Assembly (NCBI GenBank): GCA_030068075.1
Contig: CM057834.1
Location: 95,187,119 to 95,251,118, forward strand
Source: Paguma larvata
Taxonomy: Eukaryota; Chordata; Mammalia; Carnivora; Viverridae
Direction: 5' to 3'
Length of the DNA stretch: 64,000 bases
Shown here: positions 1 through 12,092 of the stretch, in pieces
How the letters are laid out: every line of letters begins with the position of its first letter
Numbering within the stretch: the stretch's first letter is position 1
Notes under the pieces: generated by a model
The model's database searches: none
The model's input: only the letters and a program-made list of their open reading frames with translations
What the model was told of the DNA's origin: nothing
Made by a program: the position numbers and the translations under genes

Positions 1-52
1 CATGGTCTGTCTCTCTGTCTCTCAAAAATAAATAAATGTTAAAAAAAATAAA
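1..52 (+). mobile_element. CAN-SINE 3' tail, cut by window edge
   Basis: The window opens inside the (TC)-rich stretch and A-rich tail (CTCAAAAATAAATAAATG...) of a plus-strand tRNA-Lys-derived carnivore SINE. Head and left TSD lie outside the window, so neither full length nor age can be judged. Confidence 0.8.
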
Positions 53-420
53 TGAACTTCCAAATAATCATCTTCCTATCCTCTTTTAAAAGGAAATGCC
101 AGTGTACATGTTTATTATAAGTGACAGGGCTAGGAGATGGTGGGTGATCTGTGTTGATGGTGTAAGATTATATTCAATGGGATATGACATTACTTCCTTT
201 GAATTTCTTGCAACTAAATGAACAGATCAAAGAACTCTTCAGCTGTCAAGTTGTTTCAACTAAGGCAGTATCTGGGTAGAATAAGACATCGTGGATGGTC
301 AATGCTATTTTAGATCTGAGTAATCAATAGTAGAAAAAGAATCGTATTATAAGTGGTCTTGTAAGCATTTTTGGTATTCAGGAAGGTGTAAAAGTCAAAG
401 CGGTATTTCAAGGGTTAGAA

Positions 421-597
421 TCACCATAATATAGTAGAAGGTGCATGTACTTTGGAATTACATATGGTTCCATTACTAACTGTGTGACTTGGAGTAGTTT
501 CTGAACTTGCAAAGTAAGTATTACATAGTTTTTAAGAGCAAGGCTTCTGGTTTGTGTCCAAGCTTCAGCATCTACTGGCTGTATTGCTTTTAGCACT
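421..597 (+). mobile_element. MIR fragment, 5' part
   Basis: Ancient tRNA-derived MIR. TAACTGTGTGACTTGG near 478-493 is the hallmark 'agctgtgtgaccttgg' segment, preceded by a degraded tRNA-like head. A second MIR-head-like stretch (TTTTTAAGAGCAAGGCTTCTGG, from about 530) suggests two overlapping old copies. The element is interrupted on its right by the LTR remnant starting about 598. Confidence 0.5.
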
Positions 598-778
598 TGT
601 GATGGTTAATTTTATGTGTCAACTTGACCATGGAGCACCTGGATATTTGGACAAGTATTTTTGGGGTATTTCTGTAACTTGCTAAGCATCCGTGATGCTT
701 GAACCAATTCCATATAATAAATCTCTTTATTTACATCCTGGTGGTTCCGTTTCTCTGGAGAAACCTGACTGATATATT
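598..778 (+). mobile_element. ERVL-type (MLT2-like) LTR remnant, internally deleted
   Basis: It starts TGTGATGGTTAATTTTATGT and ends near TTCTCTGGAGAAACCTGACT, with AATAAATCTC before the end, a well-known old mammalian LTR pattern. At about 180 bp it is far shorter than a full LTR, so the centre is deleted. CACT(T) lies at both edges (594-598 and 779-783) and may be the target duplication. The family name is from memory. Confidence 0.55.
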
Positions 779-925
779 CACTTAAGCTACTTTCTTCATG
801 TTTAAAGAGAATATGATAGGAATACTATTTTAGAGGATTGTTCTGTAGATAAAACAAGATAAAACATGTGAAGTTCTGCATAGAACCCTGACATTTGGTA
901 TTCAGTCAGTAAATGCTAGCTATTA
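779..925 (+). mobile_element. MIR fragment, 3' part
   Basis: CTTAAGCTACTTTCTTCATG matches the MIR segment 'cttaacctc...tttcctcatctg'. It is followed by a degraded 'gcatagaaccctgaca...cagtcagtaaatgctagcta', which is the MIR 3' end. It continues the MIR at 421-597 after the LTR insertion. Confidence 0.5.
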
Positions 926-3377
926 TTTTTTCCTCTTTTGGAAGCTAGAGGGTAGTACCTTTTATATGACTTTGTAGTGAAGATGAAAAATTACGCCTGT
1001 GATGACCATAGAACAATGTCTTGTGTATCGTATGGGATCAAATATTATTTTCCCAGCTGAATAAAAGTCTTTATTTATTAATGTACTTGTTGCCCTGACC
1101 TCCAGAGTGCCTGTGAATTTGTTGAATATGGAGATACCCTAGCCATCTTTTAATTCTCCGTGCCTAGTAGAGTACCCGAAACAGGGCTGGCAGATGCTGA
1201 ATGAACGCACAGTCTCAGCTCTGTTTTTAAAATCACCACATGCCAGAAAAAAATGACGTTGAAAAAACTAAATGCAGGATACAAAAACTAGTAAATAAAC
1301 TTTAAAATGCTGAGCGAAATGTAAATATTTGTGTAGATACGACTGCCCAGTCGTTTGCTTTGGAATTAACTGAAATGAGTAACCTGAGCAGACGACTGGA
1401 ACAAGTATTGAGGGCTGGAACAACCTGTCTCTTCCTTATTCTAAAAGCAGCAAAAGCTCTACATCCCTGATACTTAAAATGGTTGAAAACTATAGGAATT
1501 ATCAATGCCATTTCGAAGAGGATTCATTATTAACAGTAGTATGTGAATCTGCCACGCATCTTTTGCAGAGTATTATCAATATAAAAATGTAAATGAAAGA
1601 GAGCAGTAGGACACACCTACGCGTTGTTTCTAGTTTTTGAAGATAGCTTTATAGAATCAACTATTATGATACTGCCGTGTAATCTGTGGGATGACATTTC
1701 CAGATAACATCAACTCTCATTTTTTTTCTTGAATTGCTGCAGAGATAGGAAGAATCTTTGCAGTCTTACTTCTTGCTTTGAAATTTTATTTCTTGCATTT
1801 ATATGGCAGTAAAATTTCATTAACTTATAATGTAACACACAATGGTTTCTTCTAGAGTTTAAGAAAATGGCATTAAGGATAACTGCTATTCTTTTCTAAA
1901 ATTAGGACGTCACACTGAATGGACACACAATGGGCACATTTTACATTTTGAAATGTATGCTTTGCTGGAGCAGAATGAATGTGACCAATGTAATGGAAAT
2001 GCCACACTAATGGCTCCTTAAACCTGGGGAGAGTGCAGAGATGAAAAGATTTTTGCATATGTTTTCAAGTGGCTGAAAGAGACCAAAAAAAAATAATAAT
2101 AAAACCCCACGTATGTATAGGAGAAAAGGAAAGCATACTTCATTACGTAAAATTCTTACATCTGGAAGGGAGTTATTCAGTCAGTCAGGAACTTGACAGT
2201 AGGATTTTGATGGATCTAGTGAACTCTAAATTTTTTTTTCTCCTAATCTGTGCTGGGTCTTTTCACGTTGTTTCTGTATCTTGTGTTTTGTTTTTTTTTT
2301 CATAAGAAGTTCTTGAATCAATATTTTCTTTTATGGTGTGTGTATTATTGTTCACAAGAACAATCCTTCTCTATTTAAACGTCAAAAAGACACTCTTTTC
2401 ACTCTAAAATTTAAAAATATCACTTATACAACTTTAAGTCATGTGAAATTATTTTAGTATATAATGTGAAATACATGTCAGGCTTTACTTTTTTTTATAT
2501 GTGTGTATCAGATTGTCCTAGAAGCGATTAATGAATAGTCCACTATATCTTCACTGATTCGGAATACCGCCTGTGTCTGTGACCTTGCAAAGCTCTCCAG
2601 TGTTGATCTAAAGAGAGGGGAAATAGTTGGTAGTTGCCAGCCTTTTGCAGAGGGAAACAGAATGAGATTTTAAATTTCTTTGTAGCATAACTTTTATTGA
2701 GAATTATTCTGTTTTTGCGAGTGGACCTTCCACTTTCTCTGACATGTTATCCAGCCTCATTTGGCATTTAACAGTACAAGTCCTGCCTTGACCTGACAGA
2801 ATATATGCAGAGTCCCACTTGAACAAAATTGTTAATATAGTTTTAATCTTATCCCCTACCATTGTAATTGAGCCCCATTGTAGTATCTTTACCCTGCCTT
2901 ACCCCCAATAAACTCTAGATTATTTGACATTTTTGCCAAGAGGTGTTTGCCTTTAGTGGCTGGTAATATTCATCTGTGTTTGCTAAATCTTACCCTTGTC
3001 CATGAACCTCGTCCAAGAGGACTTAAGTGTATTTATCCACGTAGTTGTGGGATTTTTCCTTCAAAAGCCATTTGTAATTTTCTTGGCACAGAGACCTATA
3101 TGCCACAGACGAAGTGTCTGAAAAAGTCACCCAGTCCCCTACTAACAAGGAATGAAGAAAGACACTAGAAAAAAGTCGTTTTCCAAAGAGAAAAAGTATT
3201 TGTGTATACACTTTGACCTACTTGAATCACAATTACTCCCTAGGGATAAACAAGGCAAAGGGAACCGCAATTATTTTAAATTAATAAGGCAATTTTAAAT
3301 ATGAAGTGTTTATCAAATATATTATGGAAGGTACATTTTAGGATAATCCTAGAGATAATTTTTAAAGCATTGTCCAG
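926..3377. other. Mostly unassigned AT-rich DNA
   Basis: I see no gene or clear repeat over most of this stretch. At 1140-1208 a segment resembling an L2 3' end ('gtgcctagtagagtacc...gatgctgaatgaacg') may be present on the plus strand. Open frames are at most 78 codons, without recognisable domains. Confidence 0.4.
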
Positions 3378-3501
3378 GCTGCACTGACAGCATGGAGCCC
3401 GGTTGGGATTTTGTCTTTCCCTCTCTCTCTCTGCCTTTCCCCTGCTCATACTTTAACACTGCCTCTCTCTCTCTCAAAATAAATAAATAAACTTAAAAAA
3501 A
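3378..3501 (+). mobile_element. CAN-SINE, 5' truncated
   Basis: It begins within the middle (CTGACAGCATGGAGCC) and continues through (TC)n to AAATAAATAAATAAAC. The tRNA-like head is missing. It lies directly head-on to the next SINE: the target duplication of the downstream copy sits at the end of this copy's tail, so the downstream copy inserted later. Confidence 0.8.
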
Positions 3502-3510
3502 TTTACATTT

Positions 3511-3744
3511 GCATTGCCTCAGAGGCTCAGTTGGTTAAGCGTCCGACTCTTGATTTCGGCGCAGATCATGATCTTAGAAGTCATGAGATCAAGCCCTGTC
3601 TCAGGCTCCATCCATGCTGAGAGAAGAGCCTGCTTAGAATCTTCTCTCTCCTTCCTTCTCTTCCCCTTCCTGCTCATGCGTGCATGTGCTTGCATACTCC
3701 TCCTATCTCTCTCTTTCTTTCTAGGAAAAAAAAATACGAAGCAT
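3511..3744 (+). mobile_element. CAN-SINE, full length, degraded head
   Basis: A-box-like TGGTTAAGCGTCCGACTC and B-box-like GAGATCAAGCCC regions are followed by a long pyrimidine stretch and a short A tail. TTTACATTT is an exact 9-bp TSD (3502-3510 and 3745-3753). The first bases of the head are mutated and the middle differs from younger felid copies. Confidence 0.85.
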
Positions 3745-3753
3745 TTTACATTT

Positions 3754-6700
3754 ATTAAAATGCATTATTCCTTTACCATTTTTTCTTGGGAGAAATCTGA
3801 GGAACTTAGAATAGTTCCATTGCGTCAACTATTTTTGTTTTTGTTTTGTTTTTCATTAGTAGTTCAATTTATGTAGTGTAGAATATGAGAGATAAATCCG
3901 ATGGAAATTCATCAACACATAGCCTCTGGCAGTTAACATGGATACTCAATATTACTCATCTCAGTAAATAGTTGTCAATGTGTTGATAATTTACATCTTA
4001 TAGAACACTGGTGATGATTGATAGGTTTCTGTCCCATCTTATTAAGGCAAAGTCTGTCTTTGTACTGATAGCTTTTCTCGTCCAAATGAATTCATGCATC
4101 TAATCCCAACACAGATGTTGGGAGAGCATTTATGTTCTAGCTGAGGCAAAGCTATCATACAAGGTTTTTTAGAATATTGTTTTAACTTTCACCTGTGTTT
4201 GTTTTTGCTTAATGTACGGCCTTGATATTCAGAAATGAAGTTAAGACATGAGCGTTATGGGAGAGGAAACAAAGTCCTCCGAGATGTTCTCACTGCTCTT
4301 CACTAGGATCTGCTCTGTGATAACGCGGTAATACACGAATGTTGTGTGAGCATCGACAAGGCCCCTTGCTGAAAATGTCAACTTGTTTCCTAACATTTAT
4401 TAGAAATGCCTTATTTACTGTTTTTCATCCCATACCTAGTTTGATTTTTCCTCCTGGATCTGAGCACGTCCTACAGGTCTGTCTTGGAAGAAAGAGAAAG
4501 TACATCCTTCCACATCCTGTTTCAGCTGGGCTAAAAGCCAAAAGTACATTGCAATCTGTAATTATCTCCCTTTCCTGCCTGTGCTGGCAAAGGGAAGGGA
4601 AAAGTTTAAATAACACTCTACTAAAAGACTGTGGAATCAGAAAATAGACAATATTATGAATATAGAATCAATTCATTCTATTTTCTACTCAGGGCAGTTT
4701 TGAGGACTTTCCTTTTTGGCGTATAGGCTTCCATGTGCGTTAAGTAATATCCCTTAAAAGACTGAAGGAATACAAGCTTCCTCCCATGTAAACAACCAAA
4801 AGGCTGATACTTTGGATGAACCTTTTAATAGACTATTGTGTTTTGGGTAAATATAAATGGGATAGTCAATGAATGAAAAAGTAATGAAATAAGAATAGTG
4901 AAGGGGGAAATTATCTCACAGAAGCATTGAACTTAAGGGAATTTAAGTATATTCCCACTTAAAATATAGGAAAATATATTTAAGCAGTATAGATCACTTT
5001 ATTTTCCACTCCACTTTATGAAAATATACCCCAAGCAATTATGCAATTAAATCTGAAAAAAAATTGTTGCGAGTATGCCTGAAGTTATGGGATAAATGCG
5101 TAAATGATGTTAAAGTTTTCAGGCCCCAGAAAAGGAAGTAAAGTCCATTGCTTATGTGTCTAGGGAAGAAGAGAATAATGGTATCAGTGGCATTCTTGGG
5201 GTAGATAGTGAAAGGTTATTTGAGAGCCAGAGAAAGTCACTAAAGAAGAACAATTAATAATGAAATGATGGATTTATATGTATGTACACAACACCATGCA
5301 TACAGTATTTTATATGTTTTATGTGTGATTTAATAAAACTTTTAGTAATGATTTGGAAGTACAGAATTTATCCTTCACCAAGGCCATTAGAATATAGCCT
5401 GATGCAAGATACAACTTTATTGTATTATAAATATATTCTTGCGATTGGCTATTCGTGTGGCTTCTGCTGCATGGAACTGTCAGGGAAGAATTAAGAAGGA
5501 ACCAGAATCTAGCATTCACTCTGTCTTTCTTGTGTGCCAGAGGAGTGTTGCATAGTTAACTTCATTAAGTGCAGCTGACTTTATACGGAGTAGGCTTAAA
5601 AACACTTCCTTGAGGAAACGATGTTTGATCTCTCTCCAGAAACACAAGCGGGAATTATCCAGATGGATGAAGGGAGTAAGCAAAAGTATGTTTGAGGACC
5701 TACTTTTGTTCTCAAATGTCATGTATAAAACACAGGAAAATGATGCATCTAATTTTTATATGATCTTTTTCCTTTACAGCACTTTTTCATGTATTTTACA
5801 TTAATTATTACCTCAGTTGCTGCCATCTGTACTATATGCCCTCAGAGTTTAGACTGTTGCCTGGCACATTGGAGGTATCTAATTAAAACTAATTGAATGA
5901 ATGAACAACTGAGATGTAGAAACTTCTCTTTAGGCTTCTTAAGTAAGCTTAAATTTAGACATCCTCACCTCATTATTCTTCTTAGTTCATCTCAACACTT
6001 TGGTAAGAGTCCCTTTTCCATCCTATTTTGTCTTTGTCTCCCATGATTTTTTACGGCTCTTTGAATCAGGACCATGACTTTTATAATCTAAAGTGAGAAA
6101 GGACTCTTATTCTCTTATTGCTATGACTCTTCTCAAAGTGGGATATACAGTCCAGCGTCATAGTCGACAAAGCAAAGCTATTAAGAAAAAAGAAAGAAAT
6201 ACGAGCTGGAATCAGATTTCCAGGCAGGGTGTAAATAGGGAGCTCATGATCGAGGGAAGAGCAAAGGCGTCAAGAAGGATAAGGTCACACGCACAGAATA
6301 TGGGAGTTCAGTTGTCAAGCAGAGGTTAAGGCAGGTAATACCAGAGGGACCCAGGGAGTCAGGCTTTAAACACGGAAAGTAAAGGCTGTCCTCAGAAGAA
6401 AGGGGATTCAAAACGTGGTTGTCTTGGGTGGCATTTCCTTTCCTTTTGACCCTGGGTCACAGTGGGTTGTCAGCTCTCTGATATTCTCGTGTCACTTTTG
6501 AGGACATCTTTCTCTGCTGCCCTTCACTGTCAGCCACACCAGTACTTTTTCCCAGGGACCCAGGGACTGGCATCTCCTCGTGCCCATCTTCCAGTCTACA
6601 CCTGACTCCTTCTGCACCTCCCTGCCTTAGCTTCATCCTTCCTCTCATTAAGATCTCCCCTAACACACGCAGGCCTCTCTGGGGAAGTAGGAACATACAC

Positions 6701-7033
6701 AACAGTTTCTTGCTCTCCCTGAGCATATATACAGCATTTAATAATCCCATTCAGGTCCAAAAGACACATCCTTCCCTCTGCACACAGTTACTCTGCTGTT
6801 TTTAGGCAGAGTAAACACCATGCATACAGTATGGTTCTGGGAATGTTTGTATTTTCTCAGTGTTGGCCTATAGAGTCCTTGGCAGCTGGCTCTGAGGAGG
6901 AGGCCGGAGACTGAAAACTCCGCCTGGGTGGGCTCTACGCTTTTCGTACTTGACTGTGAGGTGCCCACATGATTACACTGTGGTACAGCCTTTAGAAAAA
7001 ATAACTTTACTGCAGTTTTGGCCAATGTTTTTC
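3754..7033. other. No gene seen; possible L2 end
   Basis: AT-rich DNA without a convincing exon. About 5800-5908 ends with 'tgcctggcacattggaggtatc...aattgaatgaatgaac', which resembles an L2 3' end on the plus strand. An 18-bp string at 5291-5308 recurs at 6815-6832 (see findings). Open frames up to 102 codons look random in composition. Confidence 0.4.
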
Positions 7034-7242
7034 AAGTTATTTTTTAAGTTTTGTTTATTTATTTCGAGAGAGAGAGTATGAGCACAAGAGGGGCAGAGAG
7101 AGGGAAAGAGAGAATCCCAAGCAGGCTCCTCACTGTCAGTGCAGAGCCTGACACGGGGGCTCCAACTAACAAACCGTGAGATCATGACCTCAGCCAAAAT
7201 CAAGAGTCTGACACTTAACTGACTAAGCCACCCAGGTGCCCC
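7034..7242 (-). mobile_element. CAN-SINE
   Basis: Read on the minus strand it has the full order: GGGGCACCTGGGTGGCTTAG head, B-box-like segment, GTCAGTGAGGAGCC middle, (TC)n, A-rich tail. An imperfect 12-13 bp TSD is visible: GCCAATGTTTTTC on the left and GGCATTGTTTTTC on the right. Confidence 0.9.
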
Positions 7243-10200
7243 ATTGGGCATTGTTTTTCTAAGAGCTGCAGCAATTATGTCATTATGGGTATAAGGATTT
7301 ATTCAAAAAGTTTATCAACAAACTGAGAGCCATAGGTGAGAAATTGAATGAAAAGAAAAATTGATCTTTACTTACTACCAACAATAGGCAGATCCCTACA
7401 TGCAGGAAACAAATTACTTTTCTAAATTCTCAGTTTAATAATCCCCTTGGTTTAATACCAGAATTTCAGCCAGGCCCAGGCTAATTTTCCCCAAATTTTG
7501 AATGTGGTATTTTGCCCCCTTTAAAAGATCCCATCACACTGAGTATCCCAGTCCCAAATATCCCAGACACGTGGATGCCCTTTTAGTTTTGACCTCCAGC
7601 CCTGAGGGGATCATTCTCAGGTGCCCAAGAGCAACTGTTGACCATGTGCTAAGGGGTGCCCCTAGCCACTCTCTTGGAATTCTCCGTCCTTTTTAAATGG
7701 GCATCTCTCATCCACTTATTCTCTGGGTGTTGCATTTAGAATGATTGGTTTCCCCCACTATTATTTTAGACAATTACATTTATCACGAGAAATTAATCCT
7801 TGAGGGATCAGTGATGCATGTTTTTCTCGGGCCCACAGGAACAAAACTATTATTCATTTTCCACTTGACATAAAGTGACCTGTGAACCCATTTACATTCT
7901 CATCCCCTTGCTGGCAGTAGCAGTAAACGCCCTTGTCAGTTCTTGGCCAGCAGTGACCCCTGCCGGCACAGCCAAGGCCCGAGAAGCTCTGTGTTTGACG
8001 CCACAGGGAAGGCACGGTTAGCATACTTGCAGGAACCTTGTGAGGAAAACAGGAAGGACGCCTGTGACATATATTTGAGTGGTAAAGACAGAAGTAAAGA
8101 GAACTGTGGTGGGGGGAGGGGCGGGGTCGTCAATGGAACTTCTCTGTTTCCTCTTTTAGGAGACATTTCTTTTCTCTTTACAGCCTCTACCCTGTAAGTT
8201 GTCTTCAGTCACCAGTTGCTTCTCTTGGCAACTATATTCTGTGATACACATAGTGTATCCCTCTCCTTGGAGATTTTAATAAGCAATAGGAATGCAGATG
8301 TCGTAATGGTGGGGTGGTGGGCAGCTGATATTGGCGAACTGGGGAATGTTTCTATGCCAGGCACAGGCACGCACACGGGAGTAGAGATATGCCTAAGACA
8401 CAAAACATTGTCTTCAGGGTGCTCATGGTAAGGTAGGGAGTTGCAGCATGATCTCATCCTCAGAAAACGAAAAAAAAAAAAAAGAAGAATCATTCTATGG
8501 AGAATGGCTAAATTTGATGCCTGAAATCACTGTGGTGCCTGGAATTAGAGTCTTTGAATGTGGTACAGGGTGGCGAGTAATCAGTGTTTGAGATCACAGA
8601 GAAACCAACGTGAGCAAGCAAAAGGCAGCACACACTGTCTTGCACACACTGTCTTGCTCTGGATGTAAAATGAATTAGTTACAGAGTTCTTAGTTACGTA
8701 ACCTGGTTAGATAACTTCAAACACATTCTTCTTACTTAGGTTTTGTAAAATCATTCATTAGGATAATTCATTTGTTAACATGAACTTGGTCTTTTTATGA
8801 GATTCGTTAGAACAGTTGACATCATATCTTATTCTTCATATTCCAAGTGAATAGTTCAGTGCCCCCCAATAATAGATTTTTTATTATGTAAAATGATTAT
8901 TGAACATATGAAAGAACGAACAGTAAAGAGCTTTGTTTCGTGGACCTTTTTTTCTTTAACACATCCTTTTGTTATTGCTGAAGATCCTAGTGTTACAGAT
9001 GCAACTGTCAACCTGAGCTTGAATCTGAGTCCAAAAACCTCCTTCTTACTAAGCAAAAAATGCTTGAGAATATGCGGTCTTGATGGTTTTAAAGGTTACC
9101 AATAATGTAGTCCGTGGTCAGCTGCTTTTGGTAAAAATGAAAATGAGCGAAGAGATAAAAGACTACAGTAAAATGAATGTTAACACTCTAGACTTTTTAA
9201 TTAAAAACATCTTAGAGATAATGGAGTTCAAGATGTCAGACCCACCTCACAACCTTACTCCCCAGATCAGGAGCTCTGGGATATGGTGAAGGAAGGTGGA
9301 AATAGTCCTAAAATCAAAAAGGTGAGCATGAAATACGCATTTAGTGATGGTTTTCAGGAGAAACAAAGCTAGTGTGCATGCAGAGTGCTCTTGGTGGGAG
9401 GGAGCTGTGGGCTCTATCGAGGATTGGCTGCCTCACCAACGAACGGGGCATTGATGAGAAATTCTTCATAAAGCCATGCGGCAACAACAAAAAAACAAAA
9501 CACAAAACAAAAAGAAAACCACAATTTTTAAAGAAAGAGCTCAAAGGAAAAGTGATAAAAAGCCAAGTAGCAATTTCTAAAATATATATTATCCCTATTT
9601 TTTAATTTGGTAGTTATCTGAGTGACTGTGAATCATATATTCACTTTTCCTTGCGCAAAAATTGCTGCATCCAAGATCGTGTGTCCTCACTCTCATGTAA
9701 GGCAATGAAATCAGCTGTCTTAGAAAATCTTTGTTAGAGGAGATAAAAATGTCCTAAGTGTTTATTATTCATTTAACTTTCTGATTTTCCAGATGTGTTT
9801 TTATATTCCGCTTCGAGTAGCATGGTGTAGTTATTGCCTCTCTCTTTTTTTATACGTCACGTAGTAGTTTAACGTCGTATTCCCTTTAACCTGCTTATTC
9901 AGTGAGTTAAATGCAGTGTCTTAAGCAGTAACACAGTTTAGATTTCTTGCAAACACAGTGTGCAGCGCCTATACATATTCAGCCAGGGTTTAAACGGGGT
10001 AGGTAGATAGAAAGATCGAGTGAGATGTCATATTGCTGAAAAACTGATTTGGTGCTTAATATTTATTTAGACTTTTAAAAATTCTTTCCTGTTGTCCCGA
10101 GGCATCACTAAGCAATGAAAGCATTGCCGCCTGAGTCGCGCTGCCTCAGATATTGTACAGTTTATGGACTCTGAACAGCTCCACACAGTAGGAGTCTAAT

Positions 10201-10771
10201 CTGCAAAGAGACGATCTGAAAGCTCACCTTCCTAAGCAGGGAGACACAGGTTAGTTTATGTCACTGTACTAGGTAAGACGGGATGGTTTTTATGCTGAGG
10301 GGTTGCCTGCTGGAAGATTAGAAAATTCTGAGGAAGAGGGCTCTGAACAACAGGCCGTGCTGTCACAGCGATCACCAGCAGTAGAGACAGTAAATGAGAA
10401 AATCCATGAGCCTCATCTTGATTTATCGAGGTTCCATTGGAAATCCAAACCAGAATTGGAAACTCTCTCCACAGCCCTAGCCCACTGTTCCTGAATTAAA
10501 ATAACTTTTTAGTGGTTTTATTTTGAATACTGCCATCTCAATCAAGAACTAAACACTAGCGAACATTTGCAGAATAATGAACCTTACTGCAAAATGTTAG
10601 TAAAACACGTAAAATTTCTTATCATTGTCACTTAACTAAATGAAGTATCTGTTTCTACAAAACAATAGCATGCAATTAAGCTTTCCTTTGGTTTGTCTTT
10701 AAAACTGTTGATTTTAATTTAATTCCCAGATGTCTTAATAGAAGACAGTAAAATCCTAACACAAAGGTGCA
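7243..10771. other. No gene or strong repeat seen
   Basis: Unassigned sequence of mixed composition. 7.4-8.4 kb is somewhat GC-richer and 9.4-9.6 kb is A-rich. A perfect 14-bp tandem duplication lies at 8628-8655. Frames of up to 94 codons overlap on both strands and have no recognisable motif. Confidence 0.4.
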
Positions 10772-10782
10772 CACCAAGTGCA

Positions 10783-11034
10783 ATTAAAACAATTTTTTTA
10801 ATGTTTATTTTTGAGAGAGAGAGAGAGCTCATGCGCACTTTCGAACAGGAGCTGACGCACGCAAGCAGGGGAGGGGAGGGGCGGAGGGAGAGGGACACAC
10901 AGAATCCGAAGCAGGCTCCTGGCTCTGAGCTGTCAGCACAGAGCCCCAGGTGGGACTGGAACCCACAAACCGAACCATGGGATCATGACCTGATCTAAAG
11001 CCGTACACTCAACCAACTGAGCCACCCAGGCGCC
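10783..11034 (-). mobile_element. CAN-SINE with exact TSD
   Basis: Full-length minus-strand copy, with the head (read in reverse) at 11013-11034, a longer-than-usual (TC)n/GC-rich middle and a T-run at its left end. CACCAAGTGCA is an exact 11-bp TSD at 10772-10782 and 11035-11045, fixing both ends to the base. Confidence 0.95.
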
Positions 11035-11226
11035 CACCAAGTGCAGTTTCTAAATAACAGGACACATCAGTTAGTCAGCTATAGCATTGGTGTTTTCTTA
11101 TACCATATCGACGAACTGATAATTCGGTAAACCGGGCGATTCCTTTTAGTCTTAAGGTGATTTAAACCTAGAAATTGACTCTGAGGGGAAAAAATTGTTT
11201 TCTTTGTGTTTAGAAATAGTTTGGAG

Positions 11227-11444
11227 TGGGGCGCCTGGGTGGCTCAGTATGTTAAGTGTCCGACTCTTAGTTTCGGCTCAGGTCATGAGCTCACGATTTG
11301 TGGGTTCGAGCCCCACATTGGGCTCCATGCTGACAGCATGGAGCCTGCTTCAGATTCTGTGTCTCCCTCTCTCTCTGCCCCTCCCCTGCTCACTCTCTCT
11401 GTCTCTGTCTTGAAAGTAAACTTAAAAAATTAAAAAAAAAAAAA
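11227..11444 (+). mobile_element. CAN-SINE, near-consensus
   Basis: Head GGGGCGCCTGGGTGGCTCAG, B-box-like GTGGGTTCGAGCCCC, the felid-type middle and a long A tail. The 15-bp TSD AGAAATAGTTTGGAG (11212-11226) recurs as AGAAATAGTTTCGAG (11445-11459), one mismatch. The close match to the usual CAN-SINE pattern suggests a fairly young insertion. Confidence 0.95.
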
Positions 11445-11758
11445 AGAAATAGTTTCGAGCAAATTTAAATTTTTAAACAAATGTTTAATGAATATCTTTT
11501 TCATGTGTAGGAGGAATCCATAGACTCTATAAAGGGCCAGATACAAAGCTTACAGACTTTAATGCTGAATTAGTACTGTCTCAGTACTCAACTCTGCCAG
11601 TATGACCTGAGAGAGGCCATGGACAATACCTAAATAAATACATGTGAGTGTGTTCCCCAAAAATGTTATTTACGAACACAGGTGACTGGCCAAATTTTGT
11701 CTGAGTATCATGGTTTGCCAACCCCTAAGGTATAGCATTGTGTTTAGAGGCATTTAGG

Positions 11759-11885
11759 TGGTACCTGGGTGGCTTAGTTGGTTGAACATCTGACTCTTGA
11801 TTTCAGGTGCAGTCATGATCCCAGAGTCATGGGATTGATCCCTGTGTTGGGCTCTGCACTGGGCCTGGAGCCTACTTAAAATTCT

Positions 11886-11927
<42 letters not shown>

Positions 11928-12006
11928 ATATATATATATATATATATCTCCCTCTTTCCTCTCCTCTCATCTCTTCCTCCCCTTCTGCCCCCCTCCACCT
12001 TGTGCG

Positions 12007-12060
<54 letters not shown>

Positions 12061-12079
12061 TAAATTGAAATAAATAAAT
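11759..12079 (+). mobile_element. CAN-SINE with expanded pyrimidine/TA core
   Basis: The head is GGTACCTGGGTGGCTTAG. Its middle is of an older type (CAGAGTCATGGGATTGATCCC). It carries about 175 bp of (TC)n, (TA)n and (TC)n before AAATAAATAAAT, making it roughly 100 bp longer than its neighbours. AGAGGCATTTAGG is an exact 13-bp TSD (11746-11758 and 12080-12092). Confidence 0.95.
11884..12060. repeat. Composite (TC)n-(TA)n-(TC)n tract inside a SINE
   Basis: A run of TC repeats, about 12 TA units, C/T-rich sequence, GTGCGCGCGC, then two more TC runs. It is almost pure pyrimidine on the plus strand outside the TA block. The minus-strand frame through it is only repeated Arg-Glu and is not coding. 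Confidence 0.95.
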
Positions 12080-12092
12080 AGAGGCATTTAGG

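Noticed and set aside
3519..3600. tRNA-like sequences with A and B boxes in the SINEs
   Set aside because: These are tRNA-Lys-derived SINE heads, not tRNA genes; no cloverleaf with acceptor stem is preserved.
11887..12087. Minus-strand 66-codon frame
   Set aside because: It is a translation of (GA)n/(TA)n repeats into Arg-Glu and Ile-Tyr dipeptides inside a SINE.
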